A stretch of 64,000 nucleotides of DNA from an uncultured Pelagibacteraceae bacterium (GTDB lineage Bacteria; Pseudomonadota; Alphaproteobacteria; Pelagibacterales; Pelagibacteraceae), in contig CACEXV010000001.1 in assembly GCA_902563575.1 (NCBI GenBank), positions 186,001 to 250,000 on the forward strand, written 5' to 3'. Made by a program: the position numbers and the translations under genes. Below the pieces are notes generated by a model. It ran no database searches and was not told the origin of the DNA. It saw only the letters and a list, made by a program, of their open reading frames with translations. Below are positions 42,328 through 51,525 of this stretch, piece after piece. Positions within the stretch are counted from its first letter, which is position 1. Each line of letters opens with the position of its first letter.

Positions 42328-42950
42328 GCTTTTGGGACTCTTTCGCCTTTTTTTAAAAGATCGTATCCTTTTTTAACAGCTTCTCTCTCGGCTATTTTAT
42401 TATACCACTTATTTAGAGAATTAAATCTTTTTAACCCGATATCATGCCACTCATGGCGAGCAATCCATGGAAAAGTAGCTATATCTGCAATTGTGTATTC
42501 TTCACAAGCTAAATAATTTGATTTAGATAGTCTTTTGTCTAATTCGAAATATATTCTCTCACTTATTTTAAAATATCTATCTTCTCCAAATTTACTTTTA
42601 CCTGGATTATAATGATGAAACTGATGATGTTGACCTAACATCGGTCCAACGTAAGCCATTTGTCCCATCAACCATTGATTAATTAACAATTTTTTCTCTG
42701 GATTATAAAATTTACCACTTTTTTCACCAAGATAAATCAGTATTGCACCAGACTCGAATAATGAAATTTTTTTTTCGTGATCAATTATAACTGGTGTTTT
42801 TCTAAATGGACTTATTTTCTCAAATTCAGGTTTAAATTGTTCATCCTTATTTATGTTTACTTTAGTGATTTTATACTCAAACCCAATCTCCTCTAACATA
42901 ATTGTAATTTTTTTTCCGTTAGGAGTATTAGCTGTTAAGACTTCAATCAT
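42324..42950 (-). CDS. Glutathione S-transferase family protein
   Basis: Thioredoxin-fold N-terminus (TANTPNGKKITIMLEE), GST C-terminal YTIADIATFPWIARHEW. Confidence 0.9.
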   Translation of the reverse strand: MIEVLTANTPNGKKITIMLEEIGFEYKITKVNINKDEQFKPEFEKISPFRKTPVIIDHEKKISLFESGAILIYLGEKSGKFYNPEKKLLINQWLMGQMAYVGPMLGQHHQFHHYNPGKSKFGEDRYFKISERIYFELDKRLSKSNYLACEEYTIADIATFPWIARHEWHDIGLKRFNSLNKWYNKIAEREAVKKGYDLLKKGERVPKA

Positions 42951-43962
42951 TCTTTACTCCAAGGCGCTCTTGAATTTCCTTGGATGAGGTTGTAAATTGA
43001 AATCTAAATTTTTCATTTGGCCTAGCTCTTTTGAAGCATTCAACAGAGGCTAATGCAGCCTCGTGAAAACCTGATAAGATGAGCTTCAATTTTCCGGGAT
43101 AATTACAAATATCTCCAACAGCAAAAATTCCCTTTTTGTTTGTCTCAAAATTTTCGGTATTCACATCTATAGTCTTTTTGTTCATGTTAAGCCCCCAATC
43201 TGCTATAGGGCCTAACTGCATAATCAATCCAAAAAAACCTAAAATTATGTCTGTTTGAATATCCTCGCTGTTTCCATCTTCAGACTTGATAGTAACACTT
43301 TTTAGTTGGTCACCAGTATTAATTTTTTCAATTTGAAAAGGCGTTTTGATAGAAATCTTATTTTTGGACCTCAGGTCTTGCAACTCTGATAAGGTATGTG
43401 GGGCTCCCCTAAATTCATTTCTTCGGTGTACTAGCGTTACTTTATTTTGTTTGGAAAGCTCTAGTGCCCAATCTAGTGCTGAGTCTCCGCCCCCAAAAAT
43501 CATTATATTTTTATTTTTAAGGTTTTCTTTGTTTCTAACTGCATAAAAAACTGATTTATTTTCAAATTTTTCAAGCTCCTTTAGTGGCAATCTTCTTGGT
43601 TCAAAAGAGCCAACGCCGCCAGCAATAATTATATTCGGAGATAAAAATGATTTACCTAAATTGGTTGTGATTTTCCAATTTTTAGCATCCTCTTTTACCT
43701 CTTGGACTCTCTCGTTAAAATGAAAACCAGCCTTAAATGGTTTAATCTGTTTCATCAAATCATCAGTCAATGATTTTCCATTACATTTTGGAACTGCAGG
43801 AATATCATAAATAGGTTTGTCTGGATAAAGCTCTATGCATTGTCCTCCTGCTTTATCAAGGTTGTCAATCACCTCGCACTTAAGACCTTTAATTCCAAGT
43901 TGATGGATTGCAAATAATCCGACTGGACCTGCGCCTATAATTAATACATCAGTTTTAATCAT
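42943..43962 (-). CDS. Thioredoxin-reductase-like ferredoxin-NADP reductase
   Basis: IIGAGPVGLFA, FGGGDSALDWALEL, FAVGDICNYPGK; lacks the TrxR CxxC. Confidence 0.85.
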   Translation of the reverse strand: MIKTDVLIIGAGPVGLFAIHQLGIKGLKCEVIDNLDKAGGQCIELYPDKPIYDIPAVPKCNGKSLTDDLMKQIKPFKAGFHFNERVQEVKEDAKNWKITTNLGKSFLSPNIIIAGGVGSFEPRRLPLKELEKFENKSVFYAVRNKENLKNKNIMIFGGGDSALDWALELSKQNKVTLVHRRNEFRGAPHTLSELQDLRSKNKISIKTPFQIEKINTGDQLKSVTIKSEDGNSEDIQTDIILGFFGLIMQLGPIADWGLNMNKKTIDVNTENFETNKKGIFAVGDICNYPGKLKLILSGFHEAALASVECFKRARPNEKFRFQFTTSSKEIQERLGVKND

Positions 43963-44325
43963 TTAATTTTGTTGTTTGGGTGTTGTCACTACTAAGCCCT
44001 CTAAATTTTCATTAACGATGATTTGGCAACTTAATCTACTATTTTTTTTTGGTTCAAACGCCATATCTATCATATCTTGCTCAGCATCTTCACATTTATT
44101 TAGTTTATCATACCAATCATCTTGTACATAAACATGGCAAGTGGCACAAGCCATCGAGCCTCCACAATCAGCGTCAATTTCTGGAATATTATTTTGAACA
44201 GCACCTTCCATTACTGTTAGGCCGTTCTCAACTTCAATGCTTTTTTTTTCTCCTTGAGAGTCTATAAATATAATTTTTGTCATAGTTTGAATATAGGCAT
44301 TAAAAAAAATAGGGCAAGTACGCAA
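43963..44325 (-). CDS. 2Fe-2S ferredoxin (adrenodoxin type)
   Basis: CGGSMACATCH...RLSCQI; start probably at MTKIIFID (44283). Confidence 0.93.
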   Translation of the reverse strand: MRTCPIFFNAYIQTMTKIIFIDSQGEKKSIEVENGLTVMEGAVQNNIPEIDADCGGSMACATCHVYVQDDWYDKLNKCEDAEQDMIDMAFEPKKNSRLSCQIIVNENLEGLVVTTPKQQN

Positions 44326-44342
44326 AACGTACTCGCCCTATA
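44309..44342 (-). terminator. Rho-independent terminator of the proteorhodopsin gene
   Basis: On minus strand ATAGGGCGAGTACG-TTTTG-CGTACTTGCCCTAT followed by a T-run. Confidence 0.8.
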
Positions 44343-44354
44343 ATAATATTTAGA

Positions 44355-45125
44355 TTATCTTGTTGCTAATCTAGTATTTTGCATTGCTGCTGCCCAAATC
44401 ACAAGACCGAAAGCGATCTTATTAATAAAGTCAGCTAAGTTATAAATTATGTTCAATGCATTCGCATCAACACCACCTGTCAGGTATCCAAAGATATAAC
44501 CTAATGGATAAATTGCCCAACCGATAGTTACGATTATTCTCATCGCACTAAAAGCAGTTGTCATTGCTCTATTACCGCTTTTCGCAGCCATAGTTCCTGC
44601 TTCACCTGAGAAGATTTCAAACAAGATGTAAATCCATCCAGCCATTCCGATTACGAAACCTACAAATGGTTGTATGTAACCAGCTTCACCTAGGTATCCA
44701 CCGATTAACATTACTAATGAACCAATTAATAGTTTCCAGAATATTGATGTTGGCACTTTTCTTACTGCAGCCAAGATCAGATAGAATTCAATCATTTGTA
44801 ATGGCACTGTAATTAACCAATCAATATATCTGTATACTGTTGGTGTATCTCCAGTAGTCACCCAAACATCTCTCATGTACATATAGTGAATGAACGCAAC
44901 ACCAGTAACAAGTCCTGCTACTGTTATTGAAGTTCTCCATGACGCAGCCACTGTTCCTCTTTCTGAAAAGAAAAATACAGTTGTTGCAATCATTCCCATT
45001 GATACAAGCCAAAATGAAATTCCTACGAAATCATTTGTCTGTAACATGGCAGTCGCAGCATTAGCCGAACTCGTAATACCTAAAAAGGTAAGAGTAGCTA
45101 AAGCTATTAGACCTAATTTTCTCAT
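44355..45125 (-). CDS. Proteorhodopsin, blue-tuned proton pump
   Basis: FIHYMYMRDVWVTTGDTPTVYRYIDWLITVPLQMIEFYLIL and NLADFINKIAFGLVIW; counter-ion Asp, donor Glu and Schiff-base Lys present; Gln at the tuning site. Confidence 0.98.
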   Translation of the reverse strand: MRKLGLIALATLTFLGITSSANAATAMLQTNDFVGISFWLVSMGMIATTVFFFSERGTVAASWRTSITVAGLVTGVAFIHYMYMRDVWVTTGDTPTVYRYIDWLITVPLQMIEFYLILAAVRKVPTSIFWKLLIGSLVMLIGGYLGEAGYIQPFVGFVIGMAGWIYILFEIFSGEAGTMAAKSGNRAMTTAFSAMRIIVTIGWAIYPLGYIFGYLTGGVDANALNIIYNLADFINKIAFGLVIWAAAMQNTRLATR

Positions 45126-45156
45126 GAAAACCTCCCTCGTTAGTTAGTTTTCGTTT

Positions 45157-45174
45157 TAGTTTAATATTAAACTA
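45157..45174. promoter_or_regulatory. 18-bp perfect palindrome upstream of proteorhodopsin
   Basis: TAGTTTAATATTAAACTA, centred about 40 bp upstream of the ATG. Confidence 0.4.
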
Positions 45175-45347
45175 TCCAGGCAAGTAAAATATTTACCCCT
45201 GAATAATATGGTGGGAAGATAGTAAAATTATTAACCACAGTGAAGCTTTTTTTTATCAAAAAAGGCGCATATTTATTGGATTTTCTATTTTTTTTTGGGG
45301 ATATTTGTGAAATAATCAATGAATAATTGAAATTTCGGAGGAGTGAT

Positions 45348-47246
45348 TTGAAAAAGAATTATCAAGACATTTATGATTCTTCAATTAATAATAAAGAAGA
45401 ATTTTGGAAAGGTGTAGCAAAAGATATCTTTTGGTATAAAAAACCAACTAAAATTTTAAACTCTTCTAACCCCCCTTTCTATAAATGGTATGAGGATGGA
45501 ATAACTAATACTTGTTATAACGCTATTGATATACATATTGATAATGGTAAAGGCGGTAAAACCGCAATTATTTATGATAGTCCTATTACAGGAGCTAAAA
45601 AAAAATTTACATATAATCAGCTAAAGGAAAAGGTTTCATTATTTGCAGGTGCATTAAAAAATCAGGGAGTTACAAAAGGTGACAGGGTAATAATTTACAT
45701 GCCAATGATACCAGAAGCAGTTTTTGCTATGTTGGCATGTGGTAGGATTGGTGCAATTCATTCAGTTGTGTTCGGTGGTTTTGCAGCAAATGAATTAGCC
45801 AGCAGAATTGATGACTCAAAAGCAAAAATTATTGTTTCTGCTTCATGTGGTTATGAGCCTGGTAGAGTTGTAGAGTATAAACCACTATTAAACAAAGCAT
45901 TAGAATTAGCAAAGCATAAGCCATCGAGATGTATTATTTTTCAAAGAGAGAAAAATAAAACAAATTTAAATCCTGAAATAGATATATCTTGGGATGATGC
46001 ACAAAAGAATGCCAAACCTCAAGATTGTGTGCAAATGAATGCCAATGACTATGCTTACATACTTTATACTTCTGGTACAACGGGCTTACCTAAAGGTATT
46101 GTTAGGGACATCGGTGGCCATATAGTTGCTTTGAAATGGACAATGAAAAATATTTATAACATAAATCAAGATGATGTATGGTGGTCTGCAAGCGATATAG
46201 GTTGGATAGTTGGACACTCATATATAGTTTACGGACCACTATTTTATGGTTGCACAACAATTTTATTTGAAGGGAAGCCTGTTGGAACACCGGACGCAGG
46301 TGCTTTCTGGAAAATAATTTCAGATTATCAAGTAAAATCTTTGTTTACCGCTCCAACCGCAATTAGAGCTATAAAAAAGGAGGACCCAGATGGAAAATTT
46401 TTTAAAAAGTATGATCTATCAAAGTTCGATACACTTTTTCTTGCTGGGGAAAGAGCAGACCCTGATACCATTAAATGGTTTGAAAAATTGTCAGGTTCAC
46501 CAGTAGTAGACCATTGGTGGCAAACTGAAACTAGTTGGGCAATAACATCTAGCTGTACTGGAATAGAAAAATTTCCAGTAAAGTATGGTTCGGCCTTTAA
46601 GCCTGTACCTGGATACAATTTAAAAGTATTAAATTCAGAAGGCAAAGAAGCATCTCGCGGTAAAATGGGAGATATAGTCGTTAAACTTCCATTGCCTCCA
46701 GGAACTTTTCCAACTTTATGGGGGGCAGATAAAAGATACAAAGAAAATTACATGTCAAATTATCCTGGTTACTATCAAACCTATGATGCTGGTCACATAG
46801 ATGAGGACGGTTATGTTTGGATAATGTCAAGAACAGACGACATAATCAATGTTGCTGGACATAGGTTGTCAACTGGAGCAATTGAAGAAGTTTTAGCCGA
46901 ACATAAGTCTGTAGCTGAATGTGCTGTAATTGGAATAGCTGATAAATTAAAGGGTCAATTACCTATCGGATTATTGGCGCTTAAAGCTGGAGTGTCCCAA
47001 GACAACAATGAAATAATAAAAGAGTGTATTAGTATGGTAAGAGAAAAAGTAGGACCCGTTGCTGCGTTTAAAACAGCTATTGTTGTCAAGAGATTGCCAA
47101 AAACAAGATCGGGAAAAGTATTAAGGGGAACTGTTAGGAAAATTGCTGACAATGAATCTTATAAAATGCCCGCAACAATTGATGATCCTACAATTTTAGA
47201 TGAGATTAAAGAGGATTTAAAAACTCATAAAATTTTAAAAATTTAG
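45348..47246 (+). CDS. prpE: Propionyl-/acetyl-CoA synthetase (PrpE-like)
   Basis: SNPPFYKWYEDGITNTCYNAIDIH, YTSGTTGLPKGIVRD, KTRSGKVLRGTVRKIA; TTG start at 45348 after GGAGGAG. Confidence 0.8.
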   Translation: MKKNYQDIYDSSINNKEEFWKGVAKDIFWYKKPTKILNSSNPPFYKWYEDGITNTCYNAIDIHIDNGKGGKTAIIYDSPITGAKKKFTYNQLKEKVSLFAGALKNQGVTKGDRVIIYMPMIPEAVFAMLACGRIGAIHSVVFGGFAANELASRIDDSKAKIIVSASCGYEPGRVVEYKPLLNKALELAKHKPSRCIIFQREKNKTNLNPEIDISWDDAQKNAKPQDCVQMNANDYAYILYTSGTTGLPKGIVRDIGGHIVALKWTMKNIYNINQDDVWWSASDIGWIVGHSYIVYGPLFYGCTTILFEGKPVGTPDAGAFWKIISDYQVKSLFTAPTAIRAIKKEDPDGKFFKKYDLSKFDTLFLAGERADPDTIKWFEKLSGSPVVDHWWQTETSWAITSSCTGIEKFPVKYGSAFKPVPGYNLKVLNSEGKEASRGKMGDIVVKLPLPPGTFPTLWGADKRYKENYMSNYPGYYQTYDAGHIDEDGYVWIMSRTDDIINVAGHRLSTGAIEEVLAEHKSVAECAVIGIADKLKGQLPIGLLALKAGVSQDNNEIIKECISMVREKVGPVAAFKTAIVVKRLPKTRSGKVLRGTVRKIADNESYKMPATIDDPTILDEIKEDLKTHKILKI

Positions 47247-48548
47247 TGGCTTACCTTTTGAATTTATAAGAATTTTTCCGTCTGACATTACTAAAATACC
47301 ATTAACAACAGTCCCCACAGGAAAACCTTTCACTTCATAATTATTAAAAGGTGTCCAGCCACATTTACTTGCAATAATATTATCTTTAATTGTCACTTCC
47401 TTTTCCATATCAACTATTGTTAGATCGGCATCATAACCCTCTTTGATAAAACCTTTATTTTTTATACCAAATATCTTACATGGGTTTTCGCACATTAACT
47501 TTACTAGTTGGCTTAAAGTTAATTTACCTCTATTAACGTGATTGATCATTATAGGAAAAATTGTTTGCACTCCTGGCATGCCTGAGGGAGAATTAGGATA
47601 TTCCCTATTTTTTTCTTCCTTAGTATGCGGGGCATGGTCTGAACCGAGAACATCAACAATATCGTTTCTAATTGCATTCCAAAGTTTATCATAATGTTCC
47701 TTAGATCTTAAGGGAGGGTTCATTTGAGCATAAGTGCCTAATTGATTGTAGCAATCTGGAGCATACATTGTAAGGTGCTGTGGCGTTGTTTCAAAAGTGA
47801 CATTTTTTTTGTGCAAAGCTAAAAATTCAACTTCCTCTTTTGTGGTAACATGCAATACATGAATTTTCTTTTCATATCTCTCTGCGATTTTGACAACTCT
47901 ACGAGTGGATGACATTGCACATTCTACGTTTCTCCACTCTGGATGGGAATGTACATCTCCTTTTTTGATAAATTTTTTTCTCAATCTAATGATATCCTCA
48001 TCTTCAGAGTGAATCGAAACTATTCTATTGCTATTCGAAATAACTTTCTCAATATCCGACTCTTTATCAACCAATAAATTACCAGTTGATGAACCTGCGA
48101 ATAATTTTATACCGCAACAACCCTCCAGACCCTTAAGATCCGACAATTGATCTGTGTTTTGTGGAGTGGCTCCAAAGTAAAATGCATAGTTACTATGCAT
48201 TCTATTTTTCGCTGCTTTTAATTTTTTATTAAATTCAGTCAGATTAGAAGTGGGTGGATTTGTATTTGGCATCTCGAATAACGATGTTACACCCCCAAGG
48301 ACGGCTGCTCTACTTCCGCTTTCTAAATCTTCTGCATTAGTTGAACCTGGTTCTCTAAAATGCACTTGTGTATCGATTATACCAGGTAGTATTACTTTCT
48401 CTGAAGCATCATAAATATTTTGAGAATTTTCCTTAATATCTCCTATTTTAATTATCTTATTATTCAGTATTCCAAGATCGGTTTTGTGTAATTTACCGTT
48501 GATGAAACACAAACCATTTTTTAATATGAATGTATATTTGTTAGACAT
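47235..48548 (-). CDS. pyrC: Dihydroorotase-type amidohydrolase
   Basis: VILPGIIDTQVHFREPGSTNAEDLESGSRAAVLGGVTSLFEMPNTNPP, VLGSDHAPHTKEEK. Confidence 0.82.
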   Translation of the reverse strand: MSNKYTFILKNGLCFINGKLHKTDLGILNNKIIKIGDIKENSQNIYDASEKVILPGIIDTQVHFREPGSTNAEDLESGSRAAVLGGVTSLFEMPNTNPPTSNLTEFNKKLKAAKNRMHSNYAFYFGATPQNTDQLSDLKGLEGCCGIKLFAGSSTGNLLVDKESDIEKVISNSNRIVSIHSEDEDIIRLRKKFIKKGDVHSHPEWRNVECAMSSTRRVVKIAERYEKKIHVLHVTTKEEVEFLALHKKNVTFETTPQHLTMYAPDCYNQLGTYAQMNPPLRSKEHYDKLWNAIRNDIVDVLGSDHAPHTKEEKNREYPNSPSGMPGVQTIFPIMINHVNRGKLTLSQLVKLMCENPCKIFGIKNKGFIKEGYDADLTIVDMEKEVTIKDNIIASKCGWTPFNNYEVKGFPVGTVVNGILVMSDGKILINSKGKPLNF

Positions 48549-48579
48549 GTTTTTAAAATATGTATTATAAGCATTAAAT

Positions 48580-49455
48580 ATGGAAAAAGATCAAATAATA
48601 ATTTTGAAAGATAGAGGTTTAATTTCAATATCTGGGGATGATAGTAAGGAATTTTTGCAAAATATTATCACGAATGACATTGAAAAAGTCAAATTTGATA
48701 GATCGATTTTTTCTGGAATATTTAGTCCACAAGGAAAGTACATGTATGAATTTTTTGTCATCTATAGAAAAGGTGGATACCTACTTGACTGTGATAGTTC
48801 GGCAACAAAAAATTTAATTTCTCACTTGGCTATGTATAAATTAGGATCAAAAATAAAAATAAATGATGTTTCGTCAAATTTTGTAATTGGCATATTGAAT
48901 TTTGATAAATTTAAAGAGTCTTTTGACGAAGGCAAATATAAAACAATTATATATAGAGATAGCCCAATTTTTTTAGATCCTCGTGAAAGTAAATTGGGTG
49001 CAAGAATTTTATCACCTATAGATAAATTGTATTTAACAATAAAAAAATTAAATCTAAAATTAATAGATAGTAAAATATATTTTAAAAATGCTTATTTGTT
49101 AGGTGTTCCAGAAAAGGGCCTCGAGCATTTAAAGGATCAGTTATTTGGGCTTGAAGCAAACTTTGAGAAATTAAATGCTATAGATTTTAAAAAAGGCTGT
49201 TATATAGGCCAAGAAAATACTGCAAGGATGAAATTAAAAAATAAAGTAAGAAAAAAATTACTACCTTTAATCTCAGAAGAAATACTAAATATTGGTGATG
49301 ATCTACTTTTTAATAATAATAAAATCGGAAAAGTTCTTATAGACAGACCTTTTCCATTTGGATTAATAAAGATATTTGACCCAGACTTAAAGTCTTTAGA
49401 AAACGCTGAACTAGTTGCGGGTGAAAAAAAGTGTAAAATTTTAAAATGCTATTAG
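48580..49455 (+). CDS. ygfZ: YgfZ/GcvT-domain folate-binding protein
   Basis: KKGCYIGQENTARMKLKNKVRKKLLPL matches the YgfZ signature region. Confidence 0.88.
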   Translation: MEKDQIIILKDRGLISISGDDSKEFLQNIITNDIEKVKFDRSIFSGIFSPQGKYMYEFFVIYRKGGYLLDCDSSATKNLISHLAMYKLGSKIKINDVSSNFVIGILNFDKFKESFDEGKYKTIIYRDSPIFLDPRESKLGARILSPIDKLYLTIKKLNLKLIDSKIYFKNAYLLGVPEKGLEHLKDQLFGLEANFEKLNAIDFKKGCYIGQENTARMKLKNKVRKKLLPLISEEILNIGDDLLFNNNKIGKVLIDRPFPFGLIKIFDPDLKSLENAELVAGEKKCKILKCY

Positions 49456-49560
49456 CAGCCTTGATAAAGAAGCCAAAATCCCATAACCGCTTAGCTCAAT
49501 AAAAGCTATAACTAAAATTATCAACAATGCTCTTTTTCTTTTCTTTAAAAATTCTATCAT
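49441..49560 (-). CDS. 39-aa predicted single-TM mini-protein (not in ORF track)
   Basis: Complete ATG..TAA reading MIEFLKKRKRALLIILVIAFIELSGYGILASLSRLLIAF. Confidence 0.45.
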   Translation of the reverse strand: MIEFLKKRKRALLIILVIAFIELSGYGILASLSRLLIAF

Positions 49561-49570
49561 AAAATTTATA

Positions 49571-49654
49571 TGGTGCGGTCGGAGAGACTCGAACTCTCAC
49601 GGGAAACCCACACGCCCCTCAAGCGTGCCTGTCTACCAATTTCAGCACGACCGC
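49571..49654 (-). tRNA. tRNA-Leu (anticodon GAG), CCA encoded
   Basis: Reverse complement GCGGTCGTGCTGAAATTGGTAGACAGGCACGCTTGAGGGGCGTGTGGGTTTCCCGTGAGAGTTCGAGTCTCTCCGACCGCACCA; 7-bp acceptor stem, TTCGAGTC T loop, long variable arm. Confidence 0.97.
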
Positions 49655-49718
49655 TCTTCTTAATATGCGACAATAAATGAATGACAATATTCATTCAAGT
49701 TGATACATTATTAAATAA

Positions 49719-50687
49719 ATGAGTGAAATAAACAAAATCTACAACAAAATCTCAAAAGTTGTTCCTGATATCGAATGGGACTTTCATGCTCCTTACATTG
49801 AGAAGATAAATAAATTAAAAAAGGAAAAAAATGCAGTAATATTAGCTCATAATTATCAAACACCGGAAATTTATCACGGAGTTGCAGACATAGCTGCAGA
49901 CTCTTTGGCTTTAGCTATAGAGGCAGCAAAAACATCAGCAGACATAATTGTTCTATGTGGTGTCCATTTCATGGCTGAGACAGCAAAATTGATGAACCCG
50001 GAAAAAAAAGTTTTAATACCCGACATGGATGCTGGATGCTCACTGGCTGCTTCAATTACTGGTGATGATGTAAGAATGCTAAAAGAAAAGTATCCAGGTG
50101 TGCCTGTTGTATCTTATGTGAATACATCTGCAGAAGTCAAAGCAGAAACGGATATTTGTTGTACTTCAGCTAATGCAGTAAAAGTGGTTGAGTCTCTAGG
50201 TGTTGACAAGGTTATTTTTCTTCCCGATCATTACCTTGCAAACTATGTTCAGAAAAATACAAAAGTTAAAATTATATCTTGGCAGGGAACCTGCGTTGTT
50301 CATGAAAAATTTACAAGCAATGAGGTTAATGATATAAGAAAACAAAACCCAGGAATTAAAATAATTGCTCATCCAGAATGTCCTCCTGATGTAATTACAG
50401 CATCTGATTTTGCTGGATCAACTTCAAGTATGGTAAAGTATGTAAAAAACAATCAGCCAAAAAAAGTTCTGCTTGTCACAGAGTGCTCTATGAGTGACAA
50501 CATTCAAATAGAAAACCCTAACGTCGAGTTTATCAAACCTTGCAATTTGTGTCCCTACATGAAAAAGATAACACTGAAAAAAATTTTTAATTGTCTGCAA
50601 AAAGAAAATAATGAGATAAAAATAGGACATAATATATCTGCCAGAGCTAGAATGTCTGTACAAAGAATGGCTGAAATTGGTCGTTAG
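49719..50687 (+). CDS. nadA: Quinolinate synthase
   Basis: ILAHNYQTPEIYHGVADIAADSLALA, AHPECPPDV, PCNLCPYMK. Confidence 0.96.
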   Translation: MSEINKIYNKISKVVPDIEWDFHAPYIEKINKLKKEKNAVILAHNYQTPEIYHGVADIAADSLALAIEAAKTSADIIVLCGVHFMAETAKLMNPEKKVLIPDMDAGCSLAASITGDDVRMLKEKYPGVPVVSYVNTSAEVKAETDICCTSANAVKVVESLGVDKVIFLPDHYLANYVQKNTKVKIISWQGTCVVHEKFTSNEVNDIRKQNPGIKIIAHPECPPDVITASDFAGSTSSMVKYVKNNQPKKVLLVTECSMSDNIQIENPNVEFIKPCNLCPYMKKITLKKIFNCLQKENNEIKIGHNISARARMSVQRMAEIGR

Positions 50688-50691
50688 ATCA

Positions 50692-51525
50692 GTGCAAAAA
50701 ATTAATCAAAAATATATAAATTCAATTGTCAAAACAGCTTTAAATGAAGATCTTAAACCATTAGGGGACATCACAACACATCTTATCACTTCAAAAAATA
50801 GAAGATTAAATGCAAAAATAATCTCAAAACAAAATGGAATTGTATCAGGTCTAAATTTTTGTAAAGCAGCTTTTAAATTAATTGATAAAAAAACAAATTT
50901 CAAAGTTATGGTTGAAGATGGGAATAAAGTTAAAAGGAACAAAGTAATTGCTAAAATTAAAGGGAAAACAAAGTCTTTATTGATTGCTGAAAGGACTGCT
51001 TTAAATTTTCTTAGCCACTCCTCTGGTATTTCAACTCTTACAAATAGATTTGTAAAAAAAGTGCGAAAAAAAACGAAAATTTGTTGCACCCGTAAAACTA
51101 CACCTAATTTAAGACTTTTAGAAAAATTTGCTGTAAAAAAAGGTGGTGGTTTAAATCATAGATATAACTTAAGTCAAGAAATACTAATAAAGGATAATCA
51201 TATATTTGCCGAAAAGAATTTGAGAAAACTTGTTCAGAAAGCTATAAAATCAAAAAAAATAGTAACTGTTGAGATTGAAAAAATAAAACAATTAAAGGAA
51301 ATATTAGACTTAAAGTTTAAACGAATATTATTTGATAATATGTCGATTAATCAACTAAAAAAAGCGTTAAAAATTTGTAAAAAAAAATATGAAACTGAAT
51401 ATTCAGGTAATGCCAATCTTAAAAATATTTTAAAAATCTCGAACACTGGAGTTGATAGAATTTCAATTGGATCCTTGACCCACAGTGCAAATTCTTTTGA
51501 TTTTACTTTAGAGTTATCTTCTTAA
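50692..51525 (+). CDS. nadC: Nicotinate-nucleotide pyrophosphorylase
   Basis: EDLKPLGDITTHLI, CCTRKTTPNLRLLEKFAVKKGGGLNHRYNLS; GTG start at 50692 likelier than the ORF-track TTG. Confidence 0.94.
   Translation: MQKINQKYINSIVKTALNEDLKPLGDITTHLITSKNRRLNAKIISKQNGIVSGLNFCKAAFKLIDKKTNFKVMVEDGNKVKRNKVIAKIKGKTKSLLIAERTALNFLSHSSGISTLTNRFVKKVRKKTKICCTRKTTPNLRLLEKFAVKKGGGLNHRYNLSQEILIKDNHIFAEKNLRKLVQKAIKSKKIVTVEIEKIKQLKEILDLKFKRILFDNMSINQLKKALKICKKKYETEYSGNANLKNILKISNTGVDRISIGSLTHSANSFDFTLELSS

Noticed and set aside
44890-45147. + strand 85-aa ORF and nested ORF opposite proteorhodopsin N-terminus
   Set aside because: Antisense to a well-supported proteorhodopsin; no independent evidence.
46102-46741. 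Antisense ORFs within the prpE-like gene
   Set aside because: Overlap conserved acyl-CoA synthetase motifs on the other strand.
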